In this document: one piece after another, positions 23,904 through 33,109 of the stretch
Numbering within the stretch: the first letter of the stretch is position 1
How the letters are laid out: each line of letters opens with the position of its first letter
NCBI RefSeq assembly: GCF_001306035.1
Contig: NZ_LGCM01000027.1
Span: 178,826-242,825, forward strand
Origin: Levilinea saccharolytica
GTDB taxonomy: Bacteria; Chloroflexota; Anaerolineae; Anaerolineales; Anaerolineaceae
Direction: 5' to 3'
DNA length: 64,000 nucleotides
The notes under the pieces: model-generated
Database searches by the model: none
Told to the model about the DNA's origin: nothing
The model's input: the letters and a program-made list of their open reading frames with translations, nothing else
Translations under genes and position numbers: made by a program

Positions 23904-25268
23904 ATGCCCCACTGTACCGTCGTCGGCGGCGGCCTGGCTGGTTGTGAAGCCGCCTGGCAAGCCGCCCAACGTGGACTGAATGTTACCCTCTATGAAATGC
24001 GTCCCGCCGTGCCCACCGGCGCCCATACCAGCGGCCAATTGGCTGAACTGGTCTGTTCGAATTCCCTCGGATCCAATCTGGTAGACCGCGCCTCCGGTTT
24101 GTTAAAAGAAGAGGCCCGGCGGCTGGGTTCCCTGCTGCTCACCTGCGCTGAATCCTCCGCTCTCCCTGCGGGCGGTGCGCTGGCCGTGGATCGTGAGGCC
24201 TTTGCCGCTCAGGTCACGCAGGCCGTCGAAAACCACCCCCGCATCCATTTGGTGCGTCAAGAGGTGCAAAGCCTGCCCCCTGCCCCTGCTGTCATTGCCT
24301 CTGGCCCCCTCACCTCGCCCTCTCTTTCGGCTGCCCTGCTCCAGCTCACCGGCGAAGACCATCTTTTCTTCTTTGACGCCATCGCCCCCATCGTCTCCGC
24401 TGAATCCATCGACACCGCCGTCGCCTTCCGCGCCTCACGCTATCAGCATGACGATCCCGAAGCCGGGGATTACATCAACTGCCCCTTCACCAAAGAAGAA
24501 TACTACACCTTCGTCGAAGCCCTACGCAGCGCCGAGCGCATTCAACTTCGTGAATTTGAGCAGGTGCTGGAAACCGGCGTGCGCGCCGGCGCCAGCCAAT
24601 TCTTCGAAGGCTGTCTGCCCGTCGAAGTCCTAGCCCTGCGCCACCCCGACGCGCTGGCTTTTGGCCCCATGCGTCCCGTCGGTCTCAAAGATCCGCGCAC
24701 CGGCCGCCGCCCGTATGCCGTTGTGCAGCTTCGCCAGGATAACCTCAGCGGCAGCCTCTACAACCTGGTGGGCTTTCAAACCAACCTCACCTTCCCCGAA
24801 CAGCGCCGCGTCTTGCGCCTGATCCCGGGTCTGGCCCAGGCTGAATTTGTGCGCTACGGTCAGATGCACCGCAACACCTTCCTGGCCTCTCCGCGCCTGC
24901 TCCATGCCGATCTGCAAAGCCGTCAGGTTCCCGGGCTGTTTTTCGCCGGTCAAATTACCGGCGTGGAAGGCTACATGGGCAATATTGCCACGGGTCTGCT
25001 CGCTGGGCTGAACCTTTCTCGCTGGACGCTGGGTCAGCCCACGCGCGCCCTGCCCACCGACACCATGCTGGGCGCCCTCTGCCATTACATCACCCATGCC
25101 GATCTCAAAGATTTTCAACCCATGAAAGCCAATTTTGGCATCCTCCCCGAGCTGCCTCAACCGGCTCGCGGCAAGCGGGAGCGCGCAGCGCAGTATGCCC
25201 AACGCAGCCTGGACTCCCTTCAAAGCTGGATGGAATCATTGGAGAGCCGCCATGCCTCTTCGGAATAA
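23904..25268 (+). CDS. trmFO: Methylenetetrahydrofolate-tRNA-(uracil-5-)-methyltransferase
   Basis: A 454-residue flavoprotein that makes 5-methyluridine at position 54 in the T loop of tRNA, with methylene-tetrahydrofolate as carbon donor. The N-terminal FAD site [12 protein letters not shown], the [11 protein letters not shown] motif (Cys51) and [12 protein letters not shown] (Cys237) match the two important cysteines of Trm[29 protein letters not shown] and the C-terminal [20 protein letters not shown] are family signatures. The length is normal. The last 17 bases overlap the next gene, suggesting coupling. Confidence 0.97.
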   Translation: MPHCTVVGGGLAGCEAAWQAAQRGLNVTLYEMRPAVPTGAHTSGQLAELVCSNSLGSNLVDRASGLLKEEARRLGSLLLTCAESSALPAGGALAVDREAFAAQVTQAVENHPRIHLVRQEVQSLPPAPAVIASGPLTSPSLSAALLQLTGEDHLFFFDAIAPIVSAESIDTAVAFRASRYQHDDPEAGDYINCPFTKEEYYTFVEALRSAERIQLREFEQVLETGVRAGASQFFEGCLPVEVLALRHPDALAFGPMRPVGLKDPRTGRRPYAVVQLRQDNLSGSLYNLVGFQTNLTFPEQRRVLRLIPGLAQAEFVRYGQMHRNTFLASPRLLHADLQSRQVPGLFFAGQITGVEGYMGNIATGLLAGLNLSRWTLGQPTRALPTDTMLGALCHYITHADLKDFQPMKANFGILPELPQPARGKRERAAQYAQRSLDSLQSWMESLESRHASSE

Positions 25269-26145
25269 ACGTCTCTATATGTTGATTGCCTTAGCAGCCG
25301 TGGTCCTCACCGGCCTGCTGGGCTGGCTCTATCTGCGCAATCGGCCGGCCGCCTTGCACTTCGATGGTCAACGCGCCTACCAACACGTAGAAACTCAGCT
25401 GGCCTTCGGGCCGCGCACCCCCGGTGCCCCGGGTCACGCCGCGCTGGTGGATTGGCTCGTGAGTACGCTCACCGAATCCGGCTGGAATGCTCGTGTTCAG
25501 GAAACCACCGTCCAGGGGCGGCCCGTCCGCAATGTGGTTGCCCAGCGCGGCAGCGGCAGCCGCTGGATCATCCTCGGCGCCCATTTTGACACCCGCGAAT
25601 TCGCCGACCAGGACCCCGACCCCAGCCAGCGTTCCCAACCCGTCCCCGGTGCCAACGACGGCGCCTCCGGGGTGGCTGTGCTCCTGGAACTGGCCCGCAG
25701 CCTGCCCGCCGATCTGGATGCTGAAATCTGGCTGGCCTTCTTTGACGCCGAAGATCAGGGCGAGATTCAGGGCCAAAATTGGATCGTCGGTTCCGAATAT
25801 TTCTCCAGCCAACTGAAGGGACGCCCCGATGCCGTCGTCATCGTGGATATGATTGGGGATGCCGATCTCAACATCCATCCCGAACGCAATTCCGATCCCA
25901 CCCTCACGGAGCAAATCTGGGAGCAAGCCGCCCGTCTGGGGTATGCCAGTCAGTTCCCCCTGGATCCCAAACACCGCATGATTGACGACCATATCCCATT
26001 TATCCGCCGTGAAATCCCCGCCGTGGACTTGATTGACTTTGATTATCCCTACTGGCACACCCTGGCAGACACCGCCGACAAAGTTTCGAGTGACAGTTTG
26101 CAGGCCGTAGGCGATACTTTATGGCACTGGATTACTGACGATTAG
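25252..26145 (+). CDS. M28-family peptidase / glutaminyl cyclase-like protein, membrane-anchored
   Basis: 297 residues beginning [28 protein letters not shown], an N-terminal anchor or uncleaved signal. The zinc-enzyme domain shows GAHFDTR (His, Asp), [27 protein letters not shown] and [14 protein letters not shown]. The last motif is typical of glutaminyl-peptide cyclotransferases and their M28 aminopeptidase relatives. It acts outside the membrane on peptide N-termini; whether it cyclises glutamine or cleaves peptides is not settled by sequence. ATG 25252 has GGAGAG upstream and overlaps trmFO by 17 bases; an earlier frame start has no support. Confidence 0.85.
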   Translation: MPLRNKRLYMLIALAAVVLTGLLGWLYLRNRPAALHFDGQRAYQHVETQLAFGPRTPGAPGHAALVDWLVSTLTESGWNARVQETTVQGRPVRNVVAQRGSGSRWIILGAHFDTREFADQDPDPSQRSQPVPGANDGASGVAVLLELARSLPADLDAEIWLAFFDAEDQGEIQGQNWIVGSEYFSSQLKGRPDAVVIVDMIGDADLNIHPERNSDPTLTEQIWEQAARLGYASQFPLDPKHRMIDDHIPFIRREIPAVDLIDFDYPYWHTLADTADKVSSDSLQAVGDTLWHWITDD

Positions 26146-26191
26146 CAATTGGCAAATCCGCGATCCTGACGTAAACTTGTATTGATTCGAT

Positions 26192-27421
26192 ATGATGCAC
26201 GAAGTCGAGCTTCTTCAGAAAATTCGTCCCATCTGGCTCCACCGCGCCGTGCAACTGCTGGCGCGGGGTACCAGCGTGCGTGAGGGCATCACCCACGAAA
26301 TGGGCGAGTTTTTTGATGCCTTAGAACAGGCCATCGAATCCGGAGACCCCAGTTGGATCGATCCTTCGCTCAACGCCTGGGCCTCGTCCCTCACCGAAAC
26401 TGACCTGGAAGCCAACACCAGCAGCCCCACCGGTTTTGTCAGCCAGCTGCTCAACCTCACCCTTGGCGTCTGCTTGGAGAATCTCGACTCCGCTCAGGCC
26501 TTGCAGATGATCTCGGCCCTCATGCCCAGCTTCACCCATGCTTATGAGGCAGTCGCCAAAGCTGAGATCCAAACTCGCATCGCTTACGTTTCCAATCAGC
26601 TCACCCAGGTGCAGCAAACCCTCGACCGCCTCGACCGCTCCAAATCCGATTTCATCGCCGTCGCCGCCCATGAGCTGAAAACCCCCCTCACCCTCATTGA
26701 CGGCTACACCGCCATGCTCCGCGAAGCCAGCGAGAAAAATGGGCGCGACGCCAACGACTTTGTCCTCCTCACCGGCATCTCCAACGGCACCCGCCGTCTG
26801 CGTGGTATCGTGGATGACATGATTGACGTCTCCTTGATTGACAACAATTTGTTAAAACTCAACTTGCAGCCGCTGTGGCTCAACCGCCTCTTCCAGGTGT
26901 TGGAAAACGAAATCAAGCCCGCCCTGGCCGAGCGCAATCAGCGTCTGGAAATTGATTCCTTCCCCGGATGCAGCGAGATGACCTTCGGAGACCCTGAGCG
27001 TCTGATGCAGGTGTTCCGCAATCTGCTCATCAACGCCGTCAAGTTCACCCCCGACGGCGGCCGCATCCACCTCAGCGGACGCAAGCTACCCGGTTTCATC
27101 GAAGTCACCATCGAAGATAACGGCATCGGCATTGATCCCGAAGATCAGCTGGCCATCTTTGAAAAATTCGGCACCATCGGCAACACCGCCCTGCACTCCT
27201 CCGGAAAGATCAAATTCAAAGGCGGCGGACCTGGCCTCGGCTTGCATATTGTCAAAGGCATCGTAGAATCCCACGGCGGGGCTGTGTGGGTTGAATCCCC
27301 AGGCTGCGACGAGATCAAATGCCCGGGTTCCACCTTCCATGTGCTCCTGCCCATTCGCGTTGAGCCGCCAGACGAGAAAATGGCGCGCATCTTTTCCCCT
27401 CTCACCCAAAACCAACCCTAA
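26192..27421 (+). CDS. Soluble sensor histidine kinase
   Basis: 409 residues with no transmembrane helix. The N-terminal 130 residues form an unrecognised helical input region (RAVQLLARGTSVREGITHEMGEFFDAL), then a short coiled-coil (QLTQVQQTLDRLDRSKSDF). The HisKA domain has AAHELKTPLTLIDGY (His phospho-acceptor). HATPase_c has NLLINAVKFTPDGG, EDNGIGIDPEDQLAIFEKF and KGGGPGLGLHIVKGIVESHGG. No response regulator gene is adjacent, so it is an orphan kinase here. A cognate partner elsewhere is expected. Confidence 0.9.
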   Translation: MMHEVELLQKIRPIWLHRAVQLLARGTSVREGITHEMGEFFDALEQAIESGDPSWIDPSLNAWASSLTETDLEANTSSPTGFVSQLLNLTLGVCLENLDSAQALQMISALMPSFTHAYEAVAKAEIQTRIAYVSNQLTQVQQTLDRLDRSKSDFIAVAAHELKTPLTLIDGYTAMLREASEKNGRDANDFVLLTGISNGTRRLRGIVDDMIDVSLIDNNLLKLNLQPLWLNRLFQVLENEIKPALAERNQRLEIDSFPGCSEMTFGDPERLMQVFRNLLINAVKFTPDGGRIHLSGRKLPGFIEVTIEDNGIGIDPEDQLAIFEKFGTIGNTALHSSGKIKFKGGGPGLGLHIVKGIVESHGGAVWVESPGCDEIKCPGSTFHVLLPIRVEPPDEKMARIFSPLTQNQP

Positions 27422-27434
27422 AGAAGACCTGAAC

Positions 27435-28637
27435 ATGAGCCTGACACCTTCTCAAACAAGCACCGACTTCATTCAGCCTGCAAACCGCATCGCGAATTTT
27501 CAGCCGTATTTCTTTGCATCCCTCAATAAAGTCATCGCCCAGCTCAAAGCCGAGGGTATGGATGTCGTCCGCATTGACATGGGTTCGCCAGACCTGCCCC
27601 CCGCGGATTTCATCATCGAAAAACTGGTCAGTGAAGCACGCAAGCCCAACACCCACGGCTATTCTCCCATCGGCGGCACAGCCAGCTACCGCGAAGCCAT
27701 CGCCACATACTACAAACGGCGATTTAATGTAGATCTCGATCCGAAAAAAGAGGTGTTGGGATTAATTGGCTCCAAGGAAGGCCTTTTCAACCTCAGCCAG
27801 GTGCTCTTAAACCCTGGGGATATCACCCTGGTTCCCGATCCCGGCTATCCGGTCTATTCCGCGGGCGGGCTGATTGCAGGCGGCGAGGTGGTGTATGTAC
27901 CTCTCCTGCGCAAGAAGGGCTTCCTGCCCGATCTGGACGCCATCCCCGCTGAGGTGGCTGCAAAAGCGAAAATCCTCTGGCTGAATTACCCCAACAATCC
28001 CACCGGCGCAGTTGCCTCGCTGGAATTCTTCCAAAAAGCGGTCGAATTTGGCCGCCAGCATCATGTGGTCATCGCCCACGACGCCCCCTATGCCGATATC
28101 TGCTTCAACGGCTATATCGCCCCCAGCATTTTGCAAGTCCCAGGGGCCAAAGAGGTCGCCGTTGAGTTCAACTCCCTGGCCAAAGCCTACAATATGGCTG
28201 GCTGGCGCCTGGGGATGGCGGTGGGCAACGCCAAGGTGGTGGGCTATCTCGACACCTATAAAAGCCAGATGGACACGTCCCATTTTGGCCCGGTCTTTTC
28301 CGCAGGTGTTGAGGCCCTCACGGGCGACCAAAATTGGCTGGAAGAGCGCAACCTGATCTACCAGGAACGCCGCGATATCTGTCTGAAAGCCCTGCGTGAA
28401 GTCGGCTTTGATGTCGATACGCCCCCTGCGGCCATTTACGTTTGGGCGCATTTACCCAAACCCTACACGGACGACCTGGCCTTCTGCGACCAGTTATTGC
28501 GCGAGGCCGGCGTCAGTATGACGCCAGGCGTGGTTTATGGCGAAAACGGCAAAGGTTACATCCGCATCTCGTTAGGCACAGAAACCAAACGAATTGCCGA
28601 AGCCATGCAGCGCCTGGTCAAGTGGATGAAAAAATAA
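27435..28637 (+). CDS. Class I/II PLP-dependent aminotransferase (LL-diaminopimelate aminotransferase-like)
   Basis: 400 residues of fold-type I aminotransferase. Features are GSPDLPPADFI, the HGYSPIGGTASYREAIATYY region, VPDPGYPVY, the NYPNNPTGA motif, AHDAPYADICFNG, and EFNSLAKAYNMAGWRLGMAVGN, with the cofactor lysine in SLAK. It resembles LL-diaminopimelate/aspartate-type aminotransferases used in lysine and amino acid synthesis; substrate choice is not certain. ATG 27435 is 13 bases after the kinase stop with a modest GAAGA ribosome site; a frame extension into the kinase gene is not credible. Confidence 0.88.
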   Translation: MSLTPSQTSTDFIQPANRIANFQPYFFASLNKVIAQLKAEGMDVVRIDMGSPDLPPADFIIEKLVSEARKPNTHGYSPIGGTASYREAIATYYKRRFNVDLDPKKEVLGLIGSKEGLFNLSQVLLNPGDITLVPDPGYPVYSAGGLIAGGEVVYVPLLRKKGFLPDLDAIPAEVAAKAKILWLNYPNNPTGAVASLEFFQKAVEFGRQHHVVIAHDAPYADICFNGYIAPSILQVPGAKEVAVEFNSLAKAYNMAGWRLGMAVGNAKVVGYLDTYKSQMDTSHFGPVFSAGVEALTGDQNWLEERNLIYQERRDICLKALREVGFDVDTPPAAIYVWAHLPKPYTDDLAFCDQLLREAGVSMTPGVVYGENGKGYIRISLGTETKRIAEAMQRLVKWMKK

Positions 28638-28644
28638 AACCTAC

Positions 28645-29994
28645 ATGGCAAAAAAAATACCTGAACCTACCAAAGCCCCGCAGTCGCGCGCCTTTTTAGT
28701 TGGCGTTGAATTTCGGGGAGAGCAAACGATTCTGCCTCTCGAAGAATCACTTGAAGAATTGGCCCTTCTGGCCAAAACCGCCGGGCTGGAGGTGGTGGGC
28801 GAGCTGACTCAGCGCCTCGATCACCCCAACCCCGAAACCTATATCGGCGCCGGAAAAGTCGAAGAGCTGCAAATGCTCGTCGAAGAAACCCTGGCGGAAG
28901 TCGTCATTTTTGACAGCGAGCTTTCCCCCCGCCACCTGCGCGAGCTGGAAGAGCGCCTCGGCCCCAACGTCCAGGTTTCAGACCGCACCGCCCTCATCCT
29001 CGAAATCTTCGCACAACATGCCTCCACCCGCGAAGGCATTCTGCAAGTGGAACTGGCCCAATACGAATACCGCCTCCCGCGCCTCACCCGCGCTTGGACT
29101 CACCTGGCGCGCCAGGCGGGCGGCGGCGGCGGCCGCACGGGCAGCACTGGCGGCGTGGGTCTGCGCGGCCCCGGCGAGACCCAGTTGGAGGTGGACCGCC
29201 GCGAAATCCGCAAACGCATCAGCAATTTGAAAGCCGAGTTGGAAAAAGTCCGCGAGCACCGGCAGCGGTATCGCGCCCAACGCAAACGCAATCAGGTCCC
29301 TGTGGTCGCCCTGGTTGGCTACACGAACGCTGGCAAGTCCACCCTCCTCAACACGCTGGCTCGCTCCGAAGTCTACGTGGCCAACCAGCTTTTTGCCACC
29401 CTCGACCCCACCACTCGCCGCGTCGACCTGCCCGGCAGCCACACCGTGCTCTTCACCGATACCGTTGGTTTCATCCAAAAGCTCCCCACCCAGCTCGTGG
29501 CCGCCTTCCGTGCCACCCTGGAAGAAATCAGCGAAGCCGACCTCCTTGTGCATGTTGTGGATATCACCCACCCCAGCGCCCAGGCACAGTGGCAGTCCGT
29601 CATGGCCACGCTTGAAGAAATTGGCGCGGGCAGCATCCCGGTCTTGACCGTCTTCAACAAAATAGACCGTCTCAAAGATCCCTCCGTTCTCGAAGCGGCT
29701 TCCGCGGCCATCGGCAACACCTTGCCCATCTCCGGCCTCACCGGCCAGGGCCTGCCGGATTTCGTTCGCACCCTGGAAACCATGCTCTACGAAACCCTCA
29801 CTCCGGTGCATGTCCACCTGCCCTATCAGCAAGGCCAGCTCATTTCTATGTTCCACGAGCACGGGCAAATCAGCCGCGTTGAGCATGTACGCGGCGGGGT
29901 GCAAATTCAGGGTTTCATTCCTGGACGAATGCTCACCCGCTTCCAGCCCTTCCAGGTCAAAAAGAAACCCGAAGCTGAAGAAAGCGAGGAATGA
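28645..29994 (+). CDS. hflX: Ribosome-associated GTPase HflX
   Basis: 449 residues. The N-terminal HflX domain (ETYIGAGKVEEL, DSELSPRHLRELEERL, VSDRTALILEIFAQHASTREGILQVELA) leads to the glycine-rich linker GGGGGRTGSTGGVGLRGPGETQLEVDRR. The G domain has G1 GYTNAGKST, G3 DTVGF and G4 NKID. HflX splits or rescues stalled 70S ribosomes under stress. It follows the aminotransferase by seven bases, and its TGA overlaps the ATG of the next small gene. Confidence 0.97.
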   Translation: MAKKIPEPTKAPQSRAFLVGVEFRGEQTILPLEESLEELALLAKTAGLEVVGELTQRLDHPNPETYIGAGKVEELQMLVEETLAEVVIFDSELSPRHLRELEERLGPNVQVSDRTALILEIFAQHASTREGILQVELAQYEYRLPRLTRAWTHLARQAGGGGGRTGSTGGVGLRGPGETQLEVDRREIRKRISNLKAELEKVREHRQRYRAQRKRNQVPVVALVGYTNAGKSTLLNTLARSEVYVANQLFATLDPTTRRVDLPGSHTVLFTDTVGFIQKLPTQLVAAFRATLEEISEADLLVHVVDITHPSAQAQWQSVMATLEEIGAGSIPVLTVFNKIDRLKDPSVLEAASAAIGNTLPISGLTGQGLPDFVRTLETMLYETLTPVHVHLPYQQGQLISMFHEHGQISRVEHVRGGVQIQGFIPGRMLTRFQPFQVKKKPEAEESEE

Positions 29995-30200
29995 TGCAGA
30001 CTCTCTCTCATTGGGTGGATCAGCTGTCCGATTTTTTTGCCCACCGTAAAGGCCTTCTCCCCCTCATTGGCATAGCCCTGGTGGCAGCAAATTACATCAT
30101 CGTTCTCATTGCCCCCGGATGGTTAGCCAGCACCAACCTGCTCCTCCACCTGGGGGTCATTGTGGCCATTTTGGGCTTCTTACTGGCCCGTGCGCTTTAG
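29991..30200 (+). CDS. Small hydrophobic membrane protein, unknown function
   Basis: 69 residues with two predicted helices, about 21-42 (GLLPLIGIALVAANYIIVLIA) and 47-68 (TNLLLHLGVIVAILGFLLARAL). The ATG overlaps the hflX stop (ATGA) with GAGGA just upstream, which supports real translation. I recognise no family. It is followed by a strong bidirectional terminator. Confidence 0.7.
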   Translation: MMQTLSHWVDQLSDFFAHRKGLLPLIGIALVAANYIIVLIAPGWLASTNLLLHLGVIVAILGFLLARAL

Positions 30201-30208
30201 CTGCTTAA

Positions 30209-30241
30209 AACCAAACGGGCCGTTTTTCGGCCCGTTTGGTT
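30209..30241. terminator. Bidirectional terminator between converging genes
   Basis: AACCAAACGGGCCG (30209-30222) and CGGCCCGTTTGGTT (30228-30241) form a perfect 14-bp stem over a TTTTT loop, with T-rich sequence following in both directions. It serves the hflX operon and, from the other side, rpmF, whose stop codon begins at the last base of the stem. Confidence 0.9.
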
Positions 30242-30438
30242 TATTTCTTCTTATCTTCGCTGGGTTTTTCAATTACTTCCCGACCAGCATAGTGACCACA
30301 ATTCGGGCATACCGTATGCGGCAAGGACATCTCACCGCAATTCGAACACTGCACCAGAGCCGTTGGCGTCAAGGCATCGTGCGCGCGGCGGCGGTCACGG
30401 CGACCTTTTGAAAGTTTACGTTTTGGAAGCGGAACCAT
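30241..30438 (-). CDS. rpmF: Ribosomal protein bL32
   Basis: A 65-residue basic protein beginning MVPLPKRKLSKGRRDRRRAHDAL, with a zinc ribbon CSNCGEMSLPHTVCPNC (C-x2-C ... C-x2-C). This is the zinc-containing form of bL32 of the large ribosomal subunit. AAAGGAG precedes the ATG. It is monocistronic here, with its own promoter at 30481-30509, not paired with the usual yceD/plsX genes. The C-terminal tail EKPSEDKKK is charged and variable in the family. Confidence 0.96.
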   Translation of the reverse strand: MVPLPKRKLSKGRRDRRRAHDALTPTALVQCSNCGEMSLPHTVCPNCGHYAGREVIEKPSEDKKK

Positions 30439-30480
30439 GAACCTCTCCTTTAGTCATCATAAAGCCATGTTAACGGGGTA

Positions 30481-30509
30481 ATTATACTTTTAATGGATGG
30501 AATCTGCAA
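30481..30509 (-). promoter_or_regulatory. Sigma-70-type promoter of rpmF
   Basis: On the minus strand TTGCAG (30509-30504), 17-base spacer, TATAAT (30486-30481). Transcription would start near 30474, 36 bases before the rpmF ATG. The -35 half lies within the first codons of the divergent methyltransferase as annotated from ATG 30493. Confidence 0.75.
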
Positions 30510-31185
30510 GGTGCACACTCAATTTCTCGTTCGCACACTGCTTTGGTTCTTTGAACGGCTTTACACTCAGCTCGCCTGGGCCTATGACATGGTAGCCTGG
30601 CTGGCATCGGCGGGCCGTTGGAACCGCTGGGTGCTGTCCGTAAGCTCATTCGTCGAAGGCTCCCGTGTACTAGAGCTTGGTCACGGCCCCGGCCGCCTCC
30701 TCGCGGCCCTGGCCCATGACCATCACTCGGCATTTGGCGTCGACCTCAGCCCCCAAATGACTCGCCTCACCCGCCGCCGCCTCTTGCAGGCGCGCCTGCC
30801 CTTGCGCCACGCCCGCGCCCAAGCCCAATCCCTGCCGTTTCCCTCCGCCCATTTTGATACCGTCGTATCCACCTTCCCCGCACCCTACATCACAGACCCT
30901 GCAACCTTGCAAGAAATCTACCGCGTGCTGCGCCCCGGAGGTAAATTATTGATCCTTCACAGCGCCGTCCCCCTGGGCCGCCGCCCATCTGAGCGCCTGG
31001 CTCGTTTCGCCGTGTCTTTTGCGCGTTCCGAAGAGCAGTTGGAACACCTGCGCGGTCGGCTCCAAGCCGAATTTCAACAAGCAGGGTTCGCCGGGTCGGC
31101 CCGTTGGGCCCCTGTCCCGCCGGACAAGCTGCTGATCTTTGAAGGCCGCCGTCCTGTCGAAAAACCCGCCCCCGCCTTGCTATAA
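30493..31185 (+). CDS. Class I SAM-dependent methyltransferase
   Basis: About 230 residues with the methyltransferase fold: motif I VLELGHGPGRLLAAL (about 57-71), acidic loop GVDLSPQM, motif II-like FDTVVSTFPAPYI and EIYRVLRPGGKLLIL. This is the UbiE/Methyltransf_11 type; the acceptor substrate is unknown. The ATG at 30493 overlaps the rpmF promoter; GTG 30511, in frame and just after GCAAGG, is a possible alternative start that would remove six residues. It stands alone between rpmF and the phosphatase gene. Confidence 0.82.
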   Translation: MDGICKVHTQFLVRTLLWFFERLYTQLAWAYDMVAWLASAGRWNRWVLSVSSFVEGSRVLELGHGPGRLLAALAHDHHSAFGVDLSPQMTRLTRRRLLQARLPLRHARAQAQSLPFPSAHFDTVVSTFPAPYITDPATLQEIYRVLRPGGKLLILHSAVPLGRRPSERLARFAVSFARSEEQLEHLRGRLQAEFQQAGFAGSARWAPVPPDKLLIFEGRRPVEKPAPALL

Positions 31186-31186
31186 T
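31181..31186 (+). promoter_or_regulatory. TATAAT -10 box before the phosphatase gene
   Basis: Perfect TATAAT at 31181-31186, overlapping the stop of the methyltransferase gene. A second AT-rich hexamer TAAAAT (31215-31220) ends seven bases before the ATG at 31228. As no Shine-Dalgarno is visible there, a leaderless transcript is possible. No clear -35 box for either. Confidence 0.4.
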
Positions 31187-31227
31187 GACTGGTACAAATT
31201 ACAAGTTTTTGTTGTAAAATTCATAGT

Positions 31228-31956
31228 ATGGAAATTCAAGTCGCGGTCGCCAAAATCAATCGTTACGGCTCCCTCGAAAGCGGTGACACGCTGGAAATTG
31301 TGGAACGCCCTTCGGGGGGGGTCTCTGTCGTTCTCGCCGATGGTCGCGCCTCTGGAAAAAGCGCCAAAGCCATCTCGAGCCTGGTAGTTCGCAAAGTCAT
31401 CTCCCTCTTGGCCGAGGGCATTCGCGACGGCGCTGCCGTGCGCGCGGCTTCCGATCTGCTGTACACCGAACGAGAAGGCCACGCCACCGCTTACCTCAAC
31501 GTGCTCTCCGCCGATTTGGAAACCAAAACCCTGGTGATTGCGCGCAACAACCCCACACCCATCTTCATCGCCCAGCGCGAACGCATCGAATGTCTCTCAG
31601 GTGAATCCGTTGCCATCGGCGGCTCGCGCAACATCCGCCCCGCCATCACCGAAATTCCCCTGGAACCCGGCACCACCGTGGTACTCTATACGGACGGCCT
31701 CCTCCAGGCAGGCTCACGCATCGGCCAGGGTTTGGATATCTGCATGCTCCTGGAATCCCTCCTCGAAGATCAAGAACCTACCTCACAGGAGATCGCCGAT
31801 ACCATCCTTGCGGATGCCATCCGCCTGGATCAGGGTCAGCCCAACGACGATATGTCGGTGGTGGTCCTGCGCACGCGTTCCGGCGCACGCGATTCTATCC
31901 GCCGTATGACCGTCCGCATTCCGGTGCTTAATGACCAGGATTCCTCTATGGCATGA
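31228..31956 (+). CDS. SpoIIE/RsbU-type PP2C serine phosphatase
   Basis: 242 residues forming a stand-alone SpoIIE phosphatase domain: VVLADGRASGKSAKAISSLVVR (metal-binding Asp and Gly), TAYLNVLSADLETKTLVIARNNPTPIFI, TTVVLYTDGLLQAG and NDDMSVVVLR with the late metal-binding aspartates. Such enzymes dephosphorylate anti-anti-sigma factors or other phosphoserine targets, but no sensor domain and no anti-sigma gene is adjacent. Its stop overlaps the ATG of the RCK protein (ATGA at 31953), pointing to joint function with that membrane protein. Confidence 0.87.
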   Translation: MEIQVAVAKINRYGSLESGDTLEIVERPSGGVSVVLADGRASGKSAKAISSLVVRKVISLLAEGIRDGAAVRAASDLLYTEREGHATAYLNVLSADLETKTLVIARNNPTPIFIAQRERIECLSGESVAIGGSRNIRPAITEIPLEPGTTVVLYTDGLLQAGSRIGQGLDICMLLESLLEDQEPTSQEIADTILADAIRLDQGQPNDDMSVVVLRTRSGARDSIRRMTVRIPVLNDQDSSMA

Positions 31957-33002
31957 GCGACCTCATCCATAACAGCACCCGGCGTAAATGGAAAGCCAGT
32001 CTGCGCGACACCTTCTTGCTGCTCCGAGAGTTTCGCGCTCCGCTGGCTTTTTTTGTCCTCCTCGTCGTCGGCGGCGGGGCGCTCTTCCATGCCCTTTCAC
32101 AAAATTCCAGCACCCCCACCCGCAGTTTCATCGAAAGCGCTTACCAGATTCTGACCATGACCTTTTTGCAGTCCAGCGGCGATTTTCCCACCCGCTGGTA
32201 TTTGCAGCTCTTCTATTTCATCATGCCCATCGCTGGTCTTGCCCTTTTGGCGCGCGGCCTAACCGATTTTGGCGTGATGCTGTTCAACCGGCGCAGCCGG
32301 GTTAAGGAATGGGAAATGGCTGTTGCATCTACCCTCAACCACCACACAGTGCTCATCGGCTTAGGCCACTTAGGCTACCGCGTCGTCCATAAACTGCACG
32401 AGATGGAACAGGACGTGGCCGTCATCACCATCGAATCCGACCGTGATCTGATGGAATCTGTGCGCGCCCTGGGCATTCCCGTCATTGAAGATGACGGCCG
32501 CCGCGAGGTGGTGCTGGCCAGCGCCGGAGTTCCGAGCGCCCGCGCCATCGTTCTATGCACCCAAAATGACAGCCTCAATCTGCAAATCGCCCTCAAAGCA
32601 CGCAGTATGAACCCCGATATCCAGGTCATCGTCCGCATTTTCGATGACGACTTCGCTCACGCCCTACAGGAGCAGTTTGGTTTTCAAGCCCTCAGCGCCA
32701 CCGGCATGGCCGCTCCCGTTTTCGCTGCCTCCGCCGCCAATGTGGATATCACCCCGCCCATCACCATTGACGGACAGGCCAACAGTCTGGCGCGATTTGT
32801 CTTACAATCTGACTCAGCACTGATCGGTAAAACCGTGGAAGAGGTCGAAAACCAGTACCAGGTCAGTATCGTACTCATCATTCAAAACGGCCAGCGTGTC
32901 TATCATCCCCAGGGTGCGCTGCGCCTGACCGCTGGCTGCGACCTGGCCCTCCTGGGCAGCCCCAACCAGATCAACCTTTTGGTGCACGCCAATCACCATT
33001 AA
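31953..33002 (+). CDS. Two-helix channel-like protein with RCK (TrkA-N/TrkA-C) domains
   Basis: 349 residues. Membrane helices are at about 31-50 (LAFFVLLVVGGGALFHAL) and 84-105 (YLQLFYFIMPIAGLALLARGL), with a pore-loop-like segment between. The TrkA-N Rossmann domain starts at HTVLIGLGHLGYRV, and the TrkA-C domain is at about 255-345. This is the plan of prokaryotic RCK-gated potassium channels, but where TMTTVGYGD would stand the sequence is TMTFLQSSGDFP (about 68-79), so the selectivity filter is not canonical. Ion specificity is therefore doubtful. It is translationally coupled to the upstream phosphatase. Confidence 0.82.
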   Translation: MSDLIHNSTRRKWKASLRDTFLLLREFRAPLAFFVLLVVGGGALFHALSQNSSTPTRSFIESAYQILTMTFLQSSGDFPTRWYLQLFYFIMPIAGLALLARGLTDFGVMLFNRRSRVKEWEMAVASTLNHHTVLIGLGHLGYRVVHKLHEMEQDVAVITIESDRDLMESVRALGIPVIEDDGRREVVLASAGVPSARAIVLCTQNDSLNLQIALKARSMNPDIQVIVRIFDDDFAHALQEQFGFQALSATGMAAPVFAASAANVDITPPITIDGQANSLARFVLQSDSALIGKTVEEVENQYQVSIVLIIQNGQRVYHPQGALRLTAGCDLALLGSPNQINLLVHANHH

Positions 33003-33046
33003 TTCCCCGCTTTTCCGCTCCCCTACTCATTCCCTCTCATCGGGGG

Positions 33047-33052
33047 TATAAT
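33047..33052 (+). promoter_or_regulatory. TATAAT -10 box before secD
   Basis: TATAAT at 33047-33052, 58 bases before the secD ATG. The -35 region is not recognisable. The GGAGG ribosome site of secD is at about 33096-33100. Confidence 0.45.
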
Positions 33053-33109
33053 CGTCCCTACCCCGCCAGCCAACGGCTGGAATTTGTTTGAATCGGAGGC
33101 CTTTGACGA

